DNA of 33,605 bases from Phenylobacterium sp. (lineage in GTDB: Bacteria; Pseudomonadota; Alphaproteobacteria; Caulobacterales; Caulobacteraceae). Position 1 is the stretch's first letter. Every line of letters begins with the position of its first letter. The stretch lies in contig NZ_SSMZ01000262.1 of assembly GCF_004799395.1 (NCBI RefSeq), forward strand, positions 1-33,605. The letters run 5' to 3'. The notes under the pieces are model-generated. The model searched no databases. It was not told the origin of the DNA and was given only the letters and a program-made list of their open reading frames with translations. The position numbers and the translations under genes were made by a program. This document shows, in pieces, positions 23,832-32,756 of the stretch.

Positions 23832-24554
23832 TCATGCCTGCGGCAGGATCCGGAACATGTCGTCGGTGACGAAGCGGTAGCCGATCCCAGGCTCGGTCAT
23901 GATCACCTGCGGCTCGGAGGGGTCGCCCTCGATCTTCTGCCGCAGCTGGCCGATGAAGACCCGCAGGTACTGAGTGTCCTCGACGTGCGCCGGTCCCCAG
24001 ATCGAAATCAGCAGGTCGCGGTGCTGCATCACCTTGCCGGCGTTCTGCGCCAGCTTGGCTAGGAGGTCGTATTCCTTGGGCGACAGGTGCACGAGTTCGT
24101 CGCCCTTGGTGACCAGACGCCGCGGAAAATCGATCGTCAGCGTGCCCGATTTCACGATGGGCGGCGGCGGCTCGCCGGCGTGAAGGCGCTGTCGCAAGGC
24201 CGCGCGAAGCCTCGCCAGCAATTCGCCGACGCCGAAGGGCTTTTCCACATAGTCGTTTGCGCCGTTGTCCAGCGCGTCGATCTTCTCGGTCTCCCGGTCG
24301 CGGGCCGACAGGATGATGATCGGCTCGTGATAGAATTCGCGGGCCTTGATCAGGACCTGGCGTCCGTCCATGTCCGGCAGCCCAAGGTCGAGGACCACGG
24401 CGTCCGGCGCGGCGCGGGCGATCTCCCGCAGGCCTTCGGCGCCGGTGTCGGCCCGCAGCGGCTCGAACCCGGCGGCCTCCAGCGCCGCGCGCAGGAAGCG
24501 ATGGATCTGAGCCTCGTCGTCGATGACCAGGACGCGAGGGTGGTGCGCACTCAT
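23832..24554 (-). CDS. kdpE: KdpE, potassium-limitation response regulator
   Basis: A 240-residue OmpR-family response regulator. The receiver domain shows VIDDE (10-14), phosphoacceptor Asp56 in VLDLGLPDMDG, ILSARD and EKPF. The winged-helix output domain contains HLSPKEYDLLAKL and YLRVFIGQLRQKIEGDPS, as in KdpE. It activates kdpFABC when phosphorylated by KdpD (family knowledge). The ATG at 24554 overlaps the kdpD stop as ATGA, so the sensor and regulator are translationally coupled at the end of the kdp operon. It has a close paralogue at 19582-20295. Its adjacency to kdpD identifies this copy as the cognate regulator. Confidence 0.95.
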   Translation of the reverse strand: MSAHHPRVLVIDDEAQIHRFLRAALEAAGFEPLRADTGAEGLREIARAAPDAVVLDLGLPDMDGRQVLIKAREFYHEPIIILSARDRETEKIDALDNGANDYVEKPFGVGELLARLRAALRQRLHAGEPPPPIVKSGTLTIDFPRRLVTKGDELVHLSPKEYDLLAKLAQNAGKVMQHRDLLISIWGPAHVEDTQYLRVFIGQLRQKIEGDPSEPQVIMTEPGIGYRFVTDDMFRILPQA

Positions 24555-27241
24555 GGGGTGATCTCAGGCCTCTGCGGCGATTTCGGCAGGCTGATCAACA
24601 CACGAGTGCCGTGATCGCCGTGGATCGGGCTGGCGGCCGCGATCCGTCCGCCCATGGCCTCGATGAAGCCCTTCGAGATCGACAGGCCGAGCCCTGCGCC
24701 CTTGGTCCGGTCGGTCGGCTCCTCCATGCGGCGGAACTTCTCGAACACGCGTTCCAGCTCCGCGGTGGGGATGCCCTTGCCCTCGTCCTCGATACTGATA
24801 ACCACGTTGTTGCGGTCCTCATAGGCGGCCAGATCGATCGCCGTGTCGTCGGGACTGTAGGCGATGGCGTTTTCCAGGATGTTGACCACAGCCTGCTCCA
24901 ACAGGTTCGGGTCAAGCCTGACCGGCGGCAGGTCCGGCGGGAAGTCCCGCTCGATATGTCGTTTTCCAAGTCGGCGCGAGACCCGTTCCGCGGCGCCCAT
25001 CAGCACGTCGCGGACGTCGATCCAATCTTCGCGGATATTCAAGCCGCCGCCTTCAAGCCGTGTCATGTCCAGGAGGTTGCCGACATAGCGGTTGAGGCGT
25101 TCGGCCTCCTCGCGGACGCTCTGCAGCAGGTCGGCGCGGGTGGCCGGCGGCATGCCTTCGCCATATTCGATCATGGTGGTGGTCGAGCCCAGCACCGTCG
25201 AGAGCGGCGTACGCAGGTCGTGGCTGATGGAGTTCAGCAGGGCGGCGCGGAAGCGATCCGAGCGGCGCAGGGTCTCCGCCTCGACGGCGGCGAGCGCCAG
25301 GTCGGCGCGCTCCAGGGCGACCGCGCCCTGGTCGAGCAGCGCCAGGACCAGCTTCTCCTCGTCCGAACCGGGCCTCAGCATGTTGGCCTCCACGCCGGCG
25401 ACGCCAACGCGGTTGCGCACCCCCTGCAGCGGCCAGAAGGTCCAGCTGGTCTGCGGCAGGGTGCCGGTCCCGGAGCCGGCCGCCTCGCCCTTCTCCCAGG
25501 CCCAGCGGGCGGCGGCCATGGCGGCGGCGCCCAGGTCTTCGAGCACGGGGGCGCCGGCCACCGGCACGATCTCCTCGCCCTGCGGCAGCAGCACGATGGC
25601 CTTGGCGTTTCCGGCGGCGGAGATCTGGTCGGCCAGGGCGTGGGCGGTGTCGTCACGGGTCGCGGACCCCGAAAGCCGTCGGCTCGACGCCAGCAATGCG
25701 GCGATCGCCGAGGCCCGGGCCGAGGTCCTCAGGGACTGGTCGCGGACGCGTCCGGTCAGCCAGCCGGTGGTCATGGCCACCACGAAGAAGACCGCGAAGG
25801 TCAGCACATCGGTGGGATGGCCAATCACGAAGGACAGGCGCGGCTCGAGGAAGAAGAAGTTGTAGGCGAGCGCCGCGGCGGCTGCGGCGGTGACCGCCGG
25901 CCAGAGGCCGAACGCCAGGCCCGCGCCCAGCACGCTCAGCAGGAAGATCATCGCCAGGTTGGCGCCCGTGGCGAACTGGTCGAGCAGGCCGGCGATGGCG
26001 CCGGTGACCGCCACGAGGACCAGGGCGCCGGCGTGGCCGCGCCAGCCGGCAAGGCTGAACGGCGGCATGTCCACCAGAGGCGCCTTGCCGTCGTCCACCC
26101 CACGCTCGGTGACCACGTGGACCGCGGCGCCTCGCGCCTGGCGCAGCAGCGCCGTGGCCAGGGTGCGCCCGAGCAGCTCGCGCAGGCGGCTGTCGCGCGA
26201 CTTGCCGATCACGATCTGGGTGACGTTGTTGCGCCGCGCATAAGCCATCACCGAGGCCACCACGTCATCGCCGGTCAGCACGACCGTCGATCCGCCCAAC
26301 TGCTCAGCCAGCTTCAGCGCCTCGCTGAGCCGGCCTTGAGCCGCCGGCGAAGGCGGTTTCTGATTGGGGCGCTCGACGTGGGCGACAGTCCAGGGCGCGT
26401 CCATCATCATGTCCGAGAGGCGCCGGGCCGTGCGCACCAGGGCGCTCGCCATGGCGTCGCCGCCGACCAGGACAACGATGCGCTCGCCGGCCGCCCACGG
26501 GCCCTCGACGCCTTTCTCTCGCATGGTGGCGATCAGCTGATCGTCGACGGTCTGGGCCATGCGGCGTAGCGCGAGTTCGCGCAGCGCCGTGAGGTTCTCG
26601 GGCTTGAAGAAGTTGTCCGCCGCGAGCCGGGCGGTCTCAGGCACATAGACCTTGCCGTCGGCCAGCCGTGCGCGAAGCTCATCCGGCGTGATGTCGACGA
26701 GCTCGATGTCGTCGGCGCGGGACAGAGCCGAGTCCGGAACGGTTTCGCGCTGGCGCACGCCGGTGATGCGCAGCACCACGTCCACCAGGCTTTCCAGGTG
26801 CTGGACGTTCAGCGTGGTCCAGATGTCGATGCCGGCGCCCAGCAGCTCTTCGACATCCTGCCAGCGTTTTGGGTGGCGCGAGCCTGGCGCGTTGGAGTGG
26901 GCGTACTCGTCGACGATCAGCAGCTTCGGCCGGCGAGCGAGCGCACCGTCGATGTCGAACTCCATGAGGGTCCGAGCTTTGTACTCGATGGGTTTGCGCG
27001 GCAGCACCTCCAGGCCGCGCAGCAGGGCCTCGGTCTCGCGCCGACCGTGGCTTTCGACGACGCCGATCACGACGTCGTCGCCCTCGGCCTTGCGTCGCCT
27101 GGCGGTGCGCAGCATCTCGTAGGTCTTGCCTACGCCCGGCGCCATGCCGAGAAACACCTTGAGGCGCCCGCGCCGCGCCTTGTTGGCGGCGGCGAGGAGC
27201 GCCTCGGGGTCAGGCCGGCGCGGTTCGTCGGTGGTCGTCAT
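24551..27241 (-). CDS. kdpD: KdpD, potassium/turgor sensor histidine kinase
   Basis: An 896-residue sensor kinase of normal length. The N-terminal KdpD domain has the Walker A motif GMAPGVGKT at 32-40 and VDEYAHSNAPGSRHPKRW further on. A universal-stress-like domain (IVVLVGGDAMASALVRTARR) follows, then the four-span DUF4118 region with FFFLEPRLSF, a GAF-like domain, the phospho-acceptor His near 674 in SISHDLRTPLS, the N box NILENAIAYSP, DEGKGIP and GLGLSISKG. It phosphorylates KdpE under K+ limitation (family knowledge). The ATG at 27241 has gggag 5 bases upstream and is preferred to an earlier start at 27268. It lies 43 bases after kdpC and overlaps kdpE by 4 bases. Confidence 0.96.
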   Translation of the reverse strand: MTTTDEPRRPDPEALLAAANKARRGRLKVFLGMAPGVGKTYEMLRTARRRKAEGDDVVIGVVESHGRRETEALLRGLEVLPRKPIEYKARTLMEFDIDGALARRPKLLIVDEYAHSNAPGSRHPKRWQDVEELLGAGIDIWTTLNVQHLESLVDVVLRITGVRQRETVPDSALSRADDIELVDITPDELRARLADGKVYVPETARLAADNFFKPENLTALRELALRRMAQTVDDQLIATMREKGVEGPWAAGERIVVLVGGDAMASALVRTARRLSDMMMDAPWTVAHVERPNQKPPSPAAQGRLSEALKLAEQLGGSTVVLTGDDVVASVMAYARRNNVTQIVIGKSRDSRLRELLGRTLATALLRQARGAAVHVVTERGVDDGKAPLVDMPPFSLAGWRGHAGALVLVAVTGAIAGLLDQFATGANLAMIFLLSVLGAGLAFGLWPAVTAAAAAALAYNFFFLEPRLSFVIGHPTDVLTFAVFFVVAMTTGWLTGRVRDQSLRTSARASAIAALLASSRRLSGSATRDDTAHALADQISAAGNAKAIVLLPQGEEIVPVAGAPVLEDLGAAAMAAARWAWEKGEAAGSGTGTLPQTSWTFWPLQGVRNRVGVAGVEANMLRPGSDEEKLVLALLDQGAVALERADLALAAVEAETLRRSDRFRAALLNSISHDLRTPLSTVLGSTTTMIEYGEGMPPATRADLLQSVREEAERLNRYVGNLLDMTRLEGGGLNIREDWIDVRDVLMGAAERVSRRLGKRHIERDFPPDLPPVRLDPNLLEQAVVNILENAIAYSPDDTAIDLAAYEDRNNVVISIEDEGKGIPTAELERVFEKFRRMEEPTDRTKGAGLGLSISKGFIEAMGGRIAAASPIHGDHGTRVLISLPKSPQRPEITP

Positions 27242-27284
27242 CGCCGCTCCCGCATGTCGGCGCCTCAATCTCGACGTCCATGGG

Positions 27285-27878
27285 CTAGCTGGCCGGCGGT
27301 GTGGGACGAGCCGGAGCCGCCGCGTCCAGCGCGAGATTGGTCTTTAGCACGTTGACGTGCGGTTGGCCGAAGATCCCCAGCCAGGCGTCGGTCGTGTTGG
27401 CGGCGATCGCGCGCTCGACCTCGCCCACCGGGACGCCCCGGGCCGCCGCGACCCGAGCCGCCTGGCGATGGGCGTTGGCGGGCGAGATGTCGGGATCCAG
27501 GCCCGAACCCGAGGTGGTGACCGCGTCGGCCGGAACGGGACCGGCGCCCTCGCTCTGCAGTCCCGCTGTGTCCTTGGCGATGCGCTTGGCCAGATCGGGA
27601 TTGAGCGGGCCCAGGTTCGAGCCGGAGGAGTTGGAGGCGTCGTAGCCGTCGTTGCCGGCCGCCGACGGACGCGGATGCAGATACTGTGGCTTGGCGAAGT
27701 TCTGGGCGATCAGCGAGGAGCCGATCACCTGGCCCTTGGCGTCGCGGATCAGGCTGCCGCCGGCCTGGGCCGGGAAGGCCACATGGGCGATGCCGGTGAT
27801 GACCAGCGGATAGATCACGCCGAGCAGCAGGGTGAAGAACAGGGTGGCGACGATGGCGGGACGGATTTGGGCGAACAT
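27285..27878 (-). CDS. kdpC: KdpC, potassium-transporting ATPase subunit C
   Basis: A 197-residue subunit with one N-terminal membrane span (residues 6-30, IVATLFFTLLLGVIYPLVIT) and a periplasmic domain. Conserved blocks are GSSLIAQNFAKPQYLHPRPS, LDPDISPANAHRQAARVA and NTTDAWLGIFGQPHVNVL. KdpC stabilises KdpA-KdpB and may help capture K+ (family knowledge). The ATG at 27878 has taggag 6 bases upstream. The C-terminal tail after NLALD is a short Ala/Pro extension. It follows a small unidentified frame instead of directly following kdpB, which is unusual. Confidence 0.96.
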   Translation of the reverse strand: MFAQIRPAIVATLFFTLLLGVIYPLVITGIAHVAFPAQAGGSLIRDAKGQVIGSSLIAQNFAKPQYLHPRPSAAGNDGYDASNSSGSNLGPLNPDLAKRIAKDTAGLQSEGAGPVPADAVTTSGSGLDPDISPANAHRQAARVAAARGVPVGEVERAIAANTTDAWLGIFGQPHVNVLKTNLALDAAAPARPTPPAS

Positions 27879-27887
27879 GGCGGGCTC

Positions 27888-28070
27888 CTAGAACGTCGCC
27901 TTGAGGGGGACCGCGACGCTGGCGCGTTCGGCAGGCTTGGAAGTCGGCGGCGGGCGCCGGGGGGGCCCCGGGGCACGGGGGGTGGCGTCCGCCGCCTCCG
28001 CCGCGCGGGGCTGAGCGCGCGCGAGCAGAAGTGAGGGTTTGATCAGCGGAATGAACGACGGGGTCATCAC
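27888..28070 (-). CDS. Small hypothetical ORF between kdpB and kdpC
   Basis: A 60-codon frame starting at GTG 28070, overlapping the kdpB stop as GTGA (ATG at 28067 is an alternative start), and ending 9 bases before the kdpC start. It reads [20 protein letters not shown], then a Pro/Arg/Ala-rich middle and VAVPLKATF at the end. Third-codon positions are mostly G or C. There is no membrane span or recognised domain. Its position, filling the gap exactly with a coupled start, argues for translation, but the low-complexity composition argues for caution. Confidence 0.45.
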   Translation of the reverse strand: MMTPSFIPLIKPSLLLARAQPRAAEAADATPRAPGPPRRPPPTSKPAERASVAVPLKATF

Positions 28071-30130
28071 GCCAGACCCACGCTGGAGACGATGATGTCG
28101 ATCAGCTTGATACCGATGAAGGGCACGATAACCCCACCGATGCCGTAGATCAGCAGGTTGCGCTGCAGGAGCCGGCCGGCGCCGATCGCCTGATACTTCA
28201 CCCCGCGAAGCGCCAGCGGGATCAGGGCGACGATCACCAGGGCGTTGAAGATCACCGCCGACAGGATGGCGCTCTTCGGGCTGTGCAGGCCCATGATGTT
28301 GAGCGCGCCCAAGGCCGGCAGGGTCAGGACGAACAGCGCCGGGATGATCGCGAAGTACTTGGCCACGTCGTTGGCGATGGAGAAGGTGGTGAGCGCGCCG
28401 CGAGTGATCAGCATCTGCTTACCCACCTCGACGATCTCGATGACCTTGGTCGGATCGCTATCCAGGTCGACCATGTTGCCGGCCTCGCGAGCGGCCTGGG
28501 CGCCGGTCTGCATGGCCACGCCGACGTCGGCTTGGGCGAGCGCCGGGGCGTCGTTGGCGCCGTCGCCGCACATGGCGACCAGGCGGCCGCGGCCTTGCTC
28601 GTCGCGCATCAGCCGCAACTTGTCCTCCGGCGTCGCCTCGGCCAGGAAGTCGTCGACGCCGGCTTCGGAGGCGATGGCCGCGGCGGTGACCGGATTGTCG
28701 CCGGTGATCATCACCGTACGAAGGCCCATGCGGCGCAGGTCGGCGAAACGCTCCTTCACGCCCGGCTTCACCACGTCTTTCAGATGGATGACCCCGAACA
28801 GGATGCCGTTCTCGGAGACCGCCAGGGGCGTGCCCCCCGAGCGGGCGATCCGGTCGACGGCGGCGGTGAATTCCGCGGGCGCCTGACTGGCTTCGAGCCC
28901 GGCGTCCTTGAGGACCGCATCGACGGCGCCCTTGCGCCACTTGCTGCCGTCGGCGTCCAGGCCGGACTGGCGGGTGGTGGCGCTGAACGGGATCACCGTG
29001 GCGCCCTTCGGCGCTTCCAGGACGAGGCCCTCGTTGCGGGCCAGTTCGACGATGGAACGGCCTTCCGGCGTCTCGTCGCCGAGCGAGGCCAGCAGGGTCG
29101 CGCGCAGCATCATCTCCGGGCGCACGCCCGGCGCGGCGATCAGCTCAGTGGCCATGCGGTTGCCGAAGGTGATGGTGCCGGTCTTGTCGAGCAGCAGGGT
29201 GTCGACGTCGCCGGCGGCCTCCACGGCGCGGCCGGAGGTGGCCAGAACGTTGAACTTCAGCAGCCGGTCCATGCCGGCGATGCCGACCGCCGAAAGCAGG
29301 CCGCCGATGGTGGTCGGGATCAGGCAGATGAAGAGCGCACCCAGCACCATCGGGTCGATCTTCACGCCGGAATAGGTGCCGAGCCCGAGCAGGGTCACCA
29401 CCGCGATCAGGAAGATCAGCGTCAGGCCGGCCAGCAGCACAGCGAGCGCGATCTCGTTCGGCGTCTTGCGGCGGTCCGCGCCCTCGACCATGGCGATCAT
29501 CCGATCGAGGAACGTCGAGCCGGCCTCGGAAGTGATACGCACCTTCAGCCAGTCGGACACCACGGTGGTGCCACCGGTCACGGCGGACCGGTCGCCGCCG
29601 CTCTCGCGGATCACCGGGGCGCTTTCGCCGGTGATGGCGGCCTCGTTGACCGAGGCGATGCCTTCTACGATCTCGCCGTCCGAGGGGACGACGTCGCCGG
29701 CCTCGACGAGGACGACGTGGCCGACCTTCAGCTCATTGGCCGGCGTGAGGACGACTGCGCCGGCGGCGTTGAGCAGCTTGGCCTTGGTGGTCACCCGCGT
29801 GGCCCGCAAGCTGTCGGCGGCGGCCTTGCCGCGGCCCTCAGCCACGCTCTCGGCGAGGTTGGCGAACAGCACGGTGGCCCAGAGCCAGAGCGCGATCTGT
29901 AGCGCGAAGGCCCAGTCTCCGCCGTCCTTGATCGCCAGGACCGTGGACATGGTCGCCAGGACTGCGACGATCCATGTGGCGAAGATCACCGGATTGCCGG
30001 TCAGCTTGCGCGGATCGAGCTTGACGAAGGAGTCGCGGGTCGCGCGGGCCAGGATCGGCCCCGAGAAGCTGCCGACAAGGGTTGCGGCCTTGCGGCGGCC
30101 TTCACCCAGAGGTGCGGTTGCGGTGGTCAT
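28067..30130 (-). CDS. kdpB: KdpB, potassium-transporting P-type ATPase subunit B
   Basis: A 687-residue P-type ATPase. TGES at 167-170 is in the actuator domain (its Ser is the inhibitory phosphorylation site in E. coli KdpB), the phosphorylated Asp315 is in [15 protein letters not shown] and [14 protein letters not shown] are in the nucleotide domain, and [19 protein letters not shown] is the hinge. It hydrolyses ATP to drive K+ entry through KdpA (family knowledge). The ATG at 30130 ([20 protein letters not shown]) has ggggatc upstream. A much longer open frame continues upstream, but that is an out-of-frame reading of kdpA. The stop overlaps a GTG start of the small ORF before kdpC. Confidence 0.97.
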   Translation of the reverse strand: MTTATAPLGEGRRKAATLVGSFSGPILARATRDSFVKLDPRKLTGNPVIFATWIVAVLATMSTVLAIKDGGDWAFALQIALWLWATVLFANLAESVAEGRGKAAADSLRATRVTTKAKLLNAAGAVVLTPANELKVGHVVLVEAGDVVPSDGEIVEGIASVNEAAITGESAPVIRESGGDRSAVTGGTTVVSDWLKVRITSEAGSTFLDRMIAMVEGADRRKTPNEIALAVLLAGLTLIFLIAVVTLLGLGTYSGVKIDPMVLGALFICLIPTTIGGLLSAVGIAGMDRLLKFNVLATSGRAVEAAGDVDTLLLDKTGTITFGNRMATELIAAPGVRPEMMLRATLLASLGDETPEGRSIVELARNEGLVLEAPKGATVIPFSATTRQSGLDADGSKWRKGAVDAVLKDAGLEASQAPAEFTAAVDRIARSGGTPLAVSENGILFGVIHLKDVVKPGVKERFADLRRMGLRTVMITGDNPVTAAAIASEAGVDDFLAEATPEDKLRLMRDEQGRGRLVAMCGDGANDAPALAQADVGVAMQTGAQAAREAGNMVDLDSDPTKVIEIVEVGKQMLITRGALTTFSIANDVAKYFAIIPALFVLTLPALGALNIMGLHSPKSAILSAVIFNALVIVALIPLALRGVKYQAIGAGRLLQRNLLIYGIGGVIVPFIGIKLIDIIVSSVGLA

Positions 30131-30162
30131 GTGATGATCCCCAAAGCTTTCAACGGGGGGTT

Positions 30163-31875
30163 TCAGCGGGCCGCGGCGACGGCGTTGAGCACCTGGAAGT
30201 GCTCGACGATCGGGCCGAGGGCGAGGGCGGGGAAGTACTGCAGGCCGCCCATGATCAGGATCACCCCGATCAGCAGGCCGATGAACAGCGGCCCGTCCGT
30301 GGGGAACGTGCCGGCAGTGGCGCCCAGCTTGGGCTTCATCGCCATGGAGCCGGCGATGGCCAGCACCGGAATGGCATAGGCGAAGCGGCCCAACAGCATG
30401 GCGACGCCGAGCGTGGCGTTCCAATAGGGTGTGTTGGCCGAGAGGCCCGCGAAGGCCGAGCCGTTGTTCCCCGTGGCCGACGAGTAGGCGTAGAGGATCT
30501 CCGACAGGCCGTGCGGACCCGGATTGGCCAGGCCCTTCAGGGCCACCGGAACCACCGCGGCGACGCCGGCGAAGCCCAGGATCGAGACCGTCAGGATCAG
30601 CACCGCCAGCATGGCGTACTTCACCTCTCGCGCCTCGACCTTCTTGCCCAGGTATTCCGGCGTGCGTCCGACCATCAGGCCGGCCACGAAGACCGCGATG
30701 AGCGCCAGCACAATCATCCCGTAGAGGCCTGAACCGACGCCGCCGGGGACGATCTCGCCGAGCTGGATCATGAACATCGCCATGCCGCCGGCCAGCGGCA
30801 TGAAGCTGTCGTGCATGGCGTTGACGCCGCCGTCGGACGCGCCAGTGGTGGCCGCGACCCAGATCGCCGTCGAAGGCGCGCCGAAGCGGACCTCCTTGCC
30901 TTCCATGTTGACCGAGGCGTCGGCGTGGGCGGCGACCAGGGCCGGCGCGGGCTGGGTCTCGGCGGCGTAGACTACGGCTGCGGCGGTGAACACGAAGATC
31001 GCCATCACCGCCACCAGGGCGCGGGCGTCCTTGCGAGCCAGGACGATCCGCCCGAAGGCGACGGCGCAGGCGTAGCTGAGGACGTTCATGATCACGATCT
31101 CGATGAAGTTCGTGATCGCATTGGGGTTTTCGAACGGATGGGCGGAATTGACGTTGAACAGGCCGCCGCCGTTGGTGCCGAACTGCTTGATGGCTTCCTG
31201 GCTGGCGACGGGGAACAGGGCGATGGTCTGCTTGCCGCCTTCCACCGTGTGGGCGATGGCGTTGGCCGCCAGCGTCTGCGGCTCGCCCAACGCCACGAAG
31301 ACCAGGGCGATGACGATCGAGAACGGCAGCAGGATGTAGAGGCTGATCCGGGTCAGATCGACCCAGAAGTCGCCCAGGTTCTCGCTGCGGTTGGCGGCGA
31401 AGGCGCGCGCCAGGGCGGCGGCGACCGCGATGCCCGCGGCGGCCGAAAGGAAGTTGTGCGAGGTCAGCCCAGCCATCTGCGAGAAGGTCGAGAGCGTCGT
31501 CTCCGGCACATAGGACTGCCAGTTGGTGTTGGTGATGAAGCTGATCGCGGTGTTGAACGCCAGGTCCGGCGAGCAGCCGGGGAAGCCCTGCGGATTGAGC
31601 GGCAGGAAGTTCTGGAATCGCAGGATCAGGTACAGCACCACGAAGCTGGCGACGCTGAACGCCAGGAAGCTCATGGCGTAGGCGATCCAGTTCTGGCCCT
31701 TGTCGGGCTTCACGCCGCAGCCGGCGTAGACCAGCCGTTCGACGGGCTTCAGCACCGGGTCGAGCCAGGTCTTCTCGCCCTGCCAGACGCGGGCCATGTA
31801 GATGCCGAGCGGCCACGCGAGCGCGACCGTGACGGCGAGCGTAAGGGCGATCTCCGCCCAGCCCTGACCGTTCAT
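30163..31875 (-). CDS. kdpA: KdpA, potassium-binding channel-like subunit
   Basis: A 570-residue membrane protein with about ten spans, starting [20 protein letters not shown]. The four selectivity-filter loops are recognisable: [52 protein letters not shown] and [20 protein letters not shown]. KdpA forms the K+ pore of the KdpFABC pump at the inner membrane (family knowledge). The ATG at 31875 shares its A with the kdpF stop (TGATG). The gap to kdpB is 32 bases. Length and filter residues look intact. Confidence 0.97.
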   Translation of the reverse strand: MNGQGWAEIALTLAVTVALAWPLGIYMARVWQGEKTWLDPVLKPVERLVYAGCGVKPDKGQNWIAYAMSFLAFSVASFVVLYLILRFQNFLPLNPQGFPGCSPDLAFNTAISFITNTNWQSYVPETTLSTFSQMAGLTSHNFLSAAAGIAVAAALARAFAANRSENLGDFWVDLTRISLYILLPFSIVIALVFVALGEPQTLAANAIAHTVEGGKQTIALFPVASQEAIKQFGTNGGGLFNVNSAHPFENPNAITNFIEIVIMNVLSYACAVAFGRIVLARKDARALVAVMAIFVFTAAAVVYAAETQPAPALVAAHADASVNMEGKEVRFGAPSTAIWVAATTGASDGGVNAMHDSFMPLAGGMAMFMIQLGEIVPGGVGSGLYGMIVLALIAVFVAGLMVGRTPEYLGKKVEAREVKYAMLAVLILTVSILGFAGVAAVVPVALKGLANPGPHGLSEILYAYSSATGNNGSAFAGLSANTPYWNATLGVAMLLGRFAYAIPVLAIAGSMAMKPKLGATAGTFPTDGPLFIGLLIGVILIMGGLQYFPALALGPIVEHFQVLNAVAAAR

Positions 31876-31961
31876 CAGAACTTCTCCGGCTTTAGGAGGG
31901 CGACCACCATGTAGGCGCCGATGACGAGGGCGCCGACGCCCCAGATGATGTTTGCGAGCAT
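31875..31961 (-). CDS. kdpF: KdpF, small membrane subunit of the Kdp pump
   Basis: A 28-residue single-span peptide. It begins [19 protein letters not shown] and ends ALLKPEKF; the ending LL-x-PE-x-F is the KdpF hallmark. KdpF stabilises the KdpABC complex (family knowledge). Its stop overlaps the kdpA start by one base, and its ATG shares a base with the stop of the small peptide upstream. A longer in-frame reading to the left of the ATG is not supported. Confidence 0.92.
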   Translation of the reverse strand: MLANIIWGVGALVIGAYMVVALLKPEKF

Positions 31962-32044
31962 CAGATGCGCCTCAGGCTGTAGGCGTAGGCCGCGAAGACC
32001 ACGAAGATGGCGACGCCGCCGAGAATGTAGAGGATGTCGAGCAT
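31961..32044 (-). CDS. 27-residue membrane peptide leading the kdp operon
   Basis: The frame encodes [20 protein letters not shown] followed by AYSLRRI: one hydrophobic span with a positively charged end. ATG 32044 has ggag 7 bases upstream (GGTGGAGCGGCCCA before the ATG), and the stop overlaps the kdpF start (TGATG). Both signs support real translation. I do not know a named family. Coupling to kdpF suggests an accessory or regulatory peptide of the pump (inference). Confidence 0.7.
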   Translation of the reverse strand: MLDILYILGGVAIFVVFAAYAYSLRRI

Positions 32045-32116
32045 TGGGCCGCTCCACCGGAAAGCTAGAGGGGGAACCTACTAAGCCTGGGCGTAAGGAC
32101 GCCATGCGGAAGCACG

Positions 32117-32130
32117 TTGATCGATATCAA
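32117..32130. promoter_or_regulatory. Perfect FNR/FixK-type box
   Basis: TTGATCGATATCAA matches TTGAT-N4-ATCAA at all ten defined positions. This is the site of Crp/FNR-family oxygen or nitric-oxide regulators (FNR, FixK, Anr). Its centre is about 80 bases before the first codon of the kdp operon. No FNR-type gene is in the window. Confidence 0.6.
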
Positions 32131-32141
32131 GGAAGTATAAG
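32125..32141 (-). promoter_or_regulatory. Candidate KdpE binding site of the kdp operon
   Basis: On the minus strand this reads CTTATA-CTTCC-TTGATA: two hexamers like TTTATA in direct orientation, 11 bases apart. The layout resembles the E. coli kdp site (TTTATA and TTTACA with a 5-base spacer, from memory). It overlaps the FNR/FixK box by 6 bases, so both proteins may not bind together. Confidence 0.5.
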
Positions 32142-32290
32142 GGTTCTGCCAGCCGGGGCGCGAGCCCGATCCTTGACGTTTTGCTTATCCGGCGGGTCGT
32201 CTTCGGTATCGAACGCTTACGGCCGGCCGCGCGAAAATGCGGGCATTCCAGGAGGCGCCGTTCGCCCCCGACCATGGAGTTCCGAGTTCG

Positions 32291-32755
32291 ATGTCCCAAG
32301 AGCCGTCGCCCAAAGATTCGTCTTCCGGCCTGCTCAGCAGCGATCCCCTTATATCGCTGCTTGAGCGGGCGCACGTCACCAAATCGAGCCTGATCCGCGT
32401 GACCGGCTCCAGCGGCCTGTCGGCCATGCTCTGGCTTTGTCGGCACGGCTACGAACAGGTCGGCTATCTGCGTCCCGGCGCCGGCCCGCATGAGCAGCCC
32501 GACGCCCTGATCGTCGCCCACACCTGCGATGAAGCCACCCTGCAGAACCTGCTGCTCACGGGCCCCCACGTCCGCGAAGGCGGCGCGCTGGTGTTCCAGT
32601 CGCCCCTGCCCCGCGTGCTGGCCTTCCGCGCCGACCCCATCCACCGGCTCCTGAAAAGCTTCGGCTACGCGGTCGAGGAATGCCACCACGGCCAGCGGCG
32701 CGAGCTCCACGTGGCGCGCCGGCTTTACCAGGCGCCGCTGAAGCAGGCCGCCTGA
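32291..32755 (+). CDS. Conserved small protein divergent from kdp, paralogue of the 20552 gene
   Basis: A 154-residue protein without signal peptide or membrane span. Its core, SSLIRVTGSSGLSAMLWLCR, then HGYEQVGY, PDALIVAHTCDE, VREGGALVFQ and HVARRL at the end, matches the protein at 20552-21055 block by block. The pattern recalls a degenerate SAM-methyltransferase fold; I would not claim activity. The start is ATG at 32291; an in-frame ATG at 32237 exists but adds residues lacking in the paralogue. The first gene of a plus-strand operon, it is followed one base later by the next gene. Its promoter region is shared with kdp. Confidence 0.78.
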   Translation: MSQEPSPKDSSSGLLSSDPLISLLERAHVTKSSLIRVTGSSGLSAMLWLCRHGYEQVGYLRPGAGPHEQPDALIVAHTCDEATLQNLLLTGPHVREGGALVFQSPLPRVLAFRADPIHRLLKSFGYAVEECHHGQRRELHVARRLYQAPLKQAA

Positions 32756-32756
32756 G

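Larger units (their letters stand above)
32045..32290. promoter_or_regulatory. Divergent kdp / small-gene control region
   Basis: These 246 bases separate the kdp operon from the plus-strand small-gene operon and must contain both promoters. They include a GGCGT-AAGG-ACGCC hairpin (32090-32103), an FNR/FixK-type box (32117-32130) and an overlapping KdpE-like repeat (32125-32141). TATAAG at 32136-32141 could also be a plus-strand -10 element. Confidence 0.6.

Noticed and set aside
24611-26569. Long open frame on the plus strand opposite kdpD
   Set aside because: It is the antisense shadow of a fully recognisable KdpD; long antisense frames are common in GC-rich genes, and its product shows no domain.
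28283-29902. Long open frame opposite kdpB
   Set aside because: Antisense shadow of kdpB; product rich in Gly, Ala, His and Gln with no recognisable motif.
30131-31816. Upstream extension of kdpB into a fusion protein of over 1200 residues
   Set aside because: The extension is kdpA read in a wrong frame; kdpB has a good ATG and ribosome-binding site at 30130.
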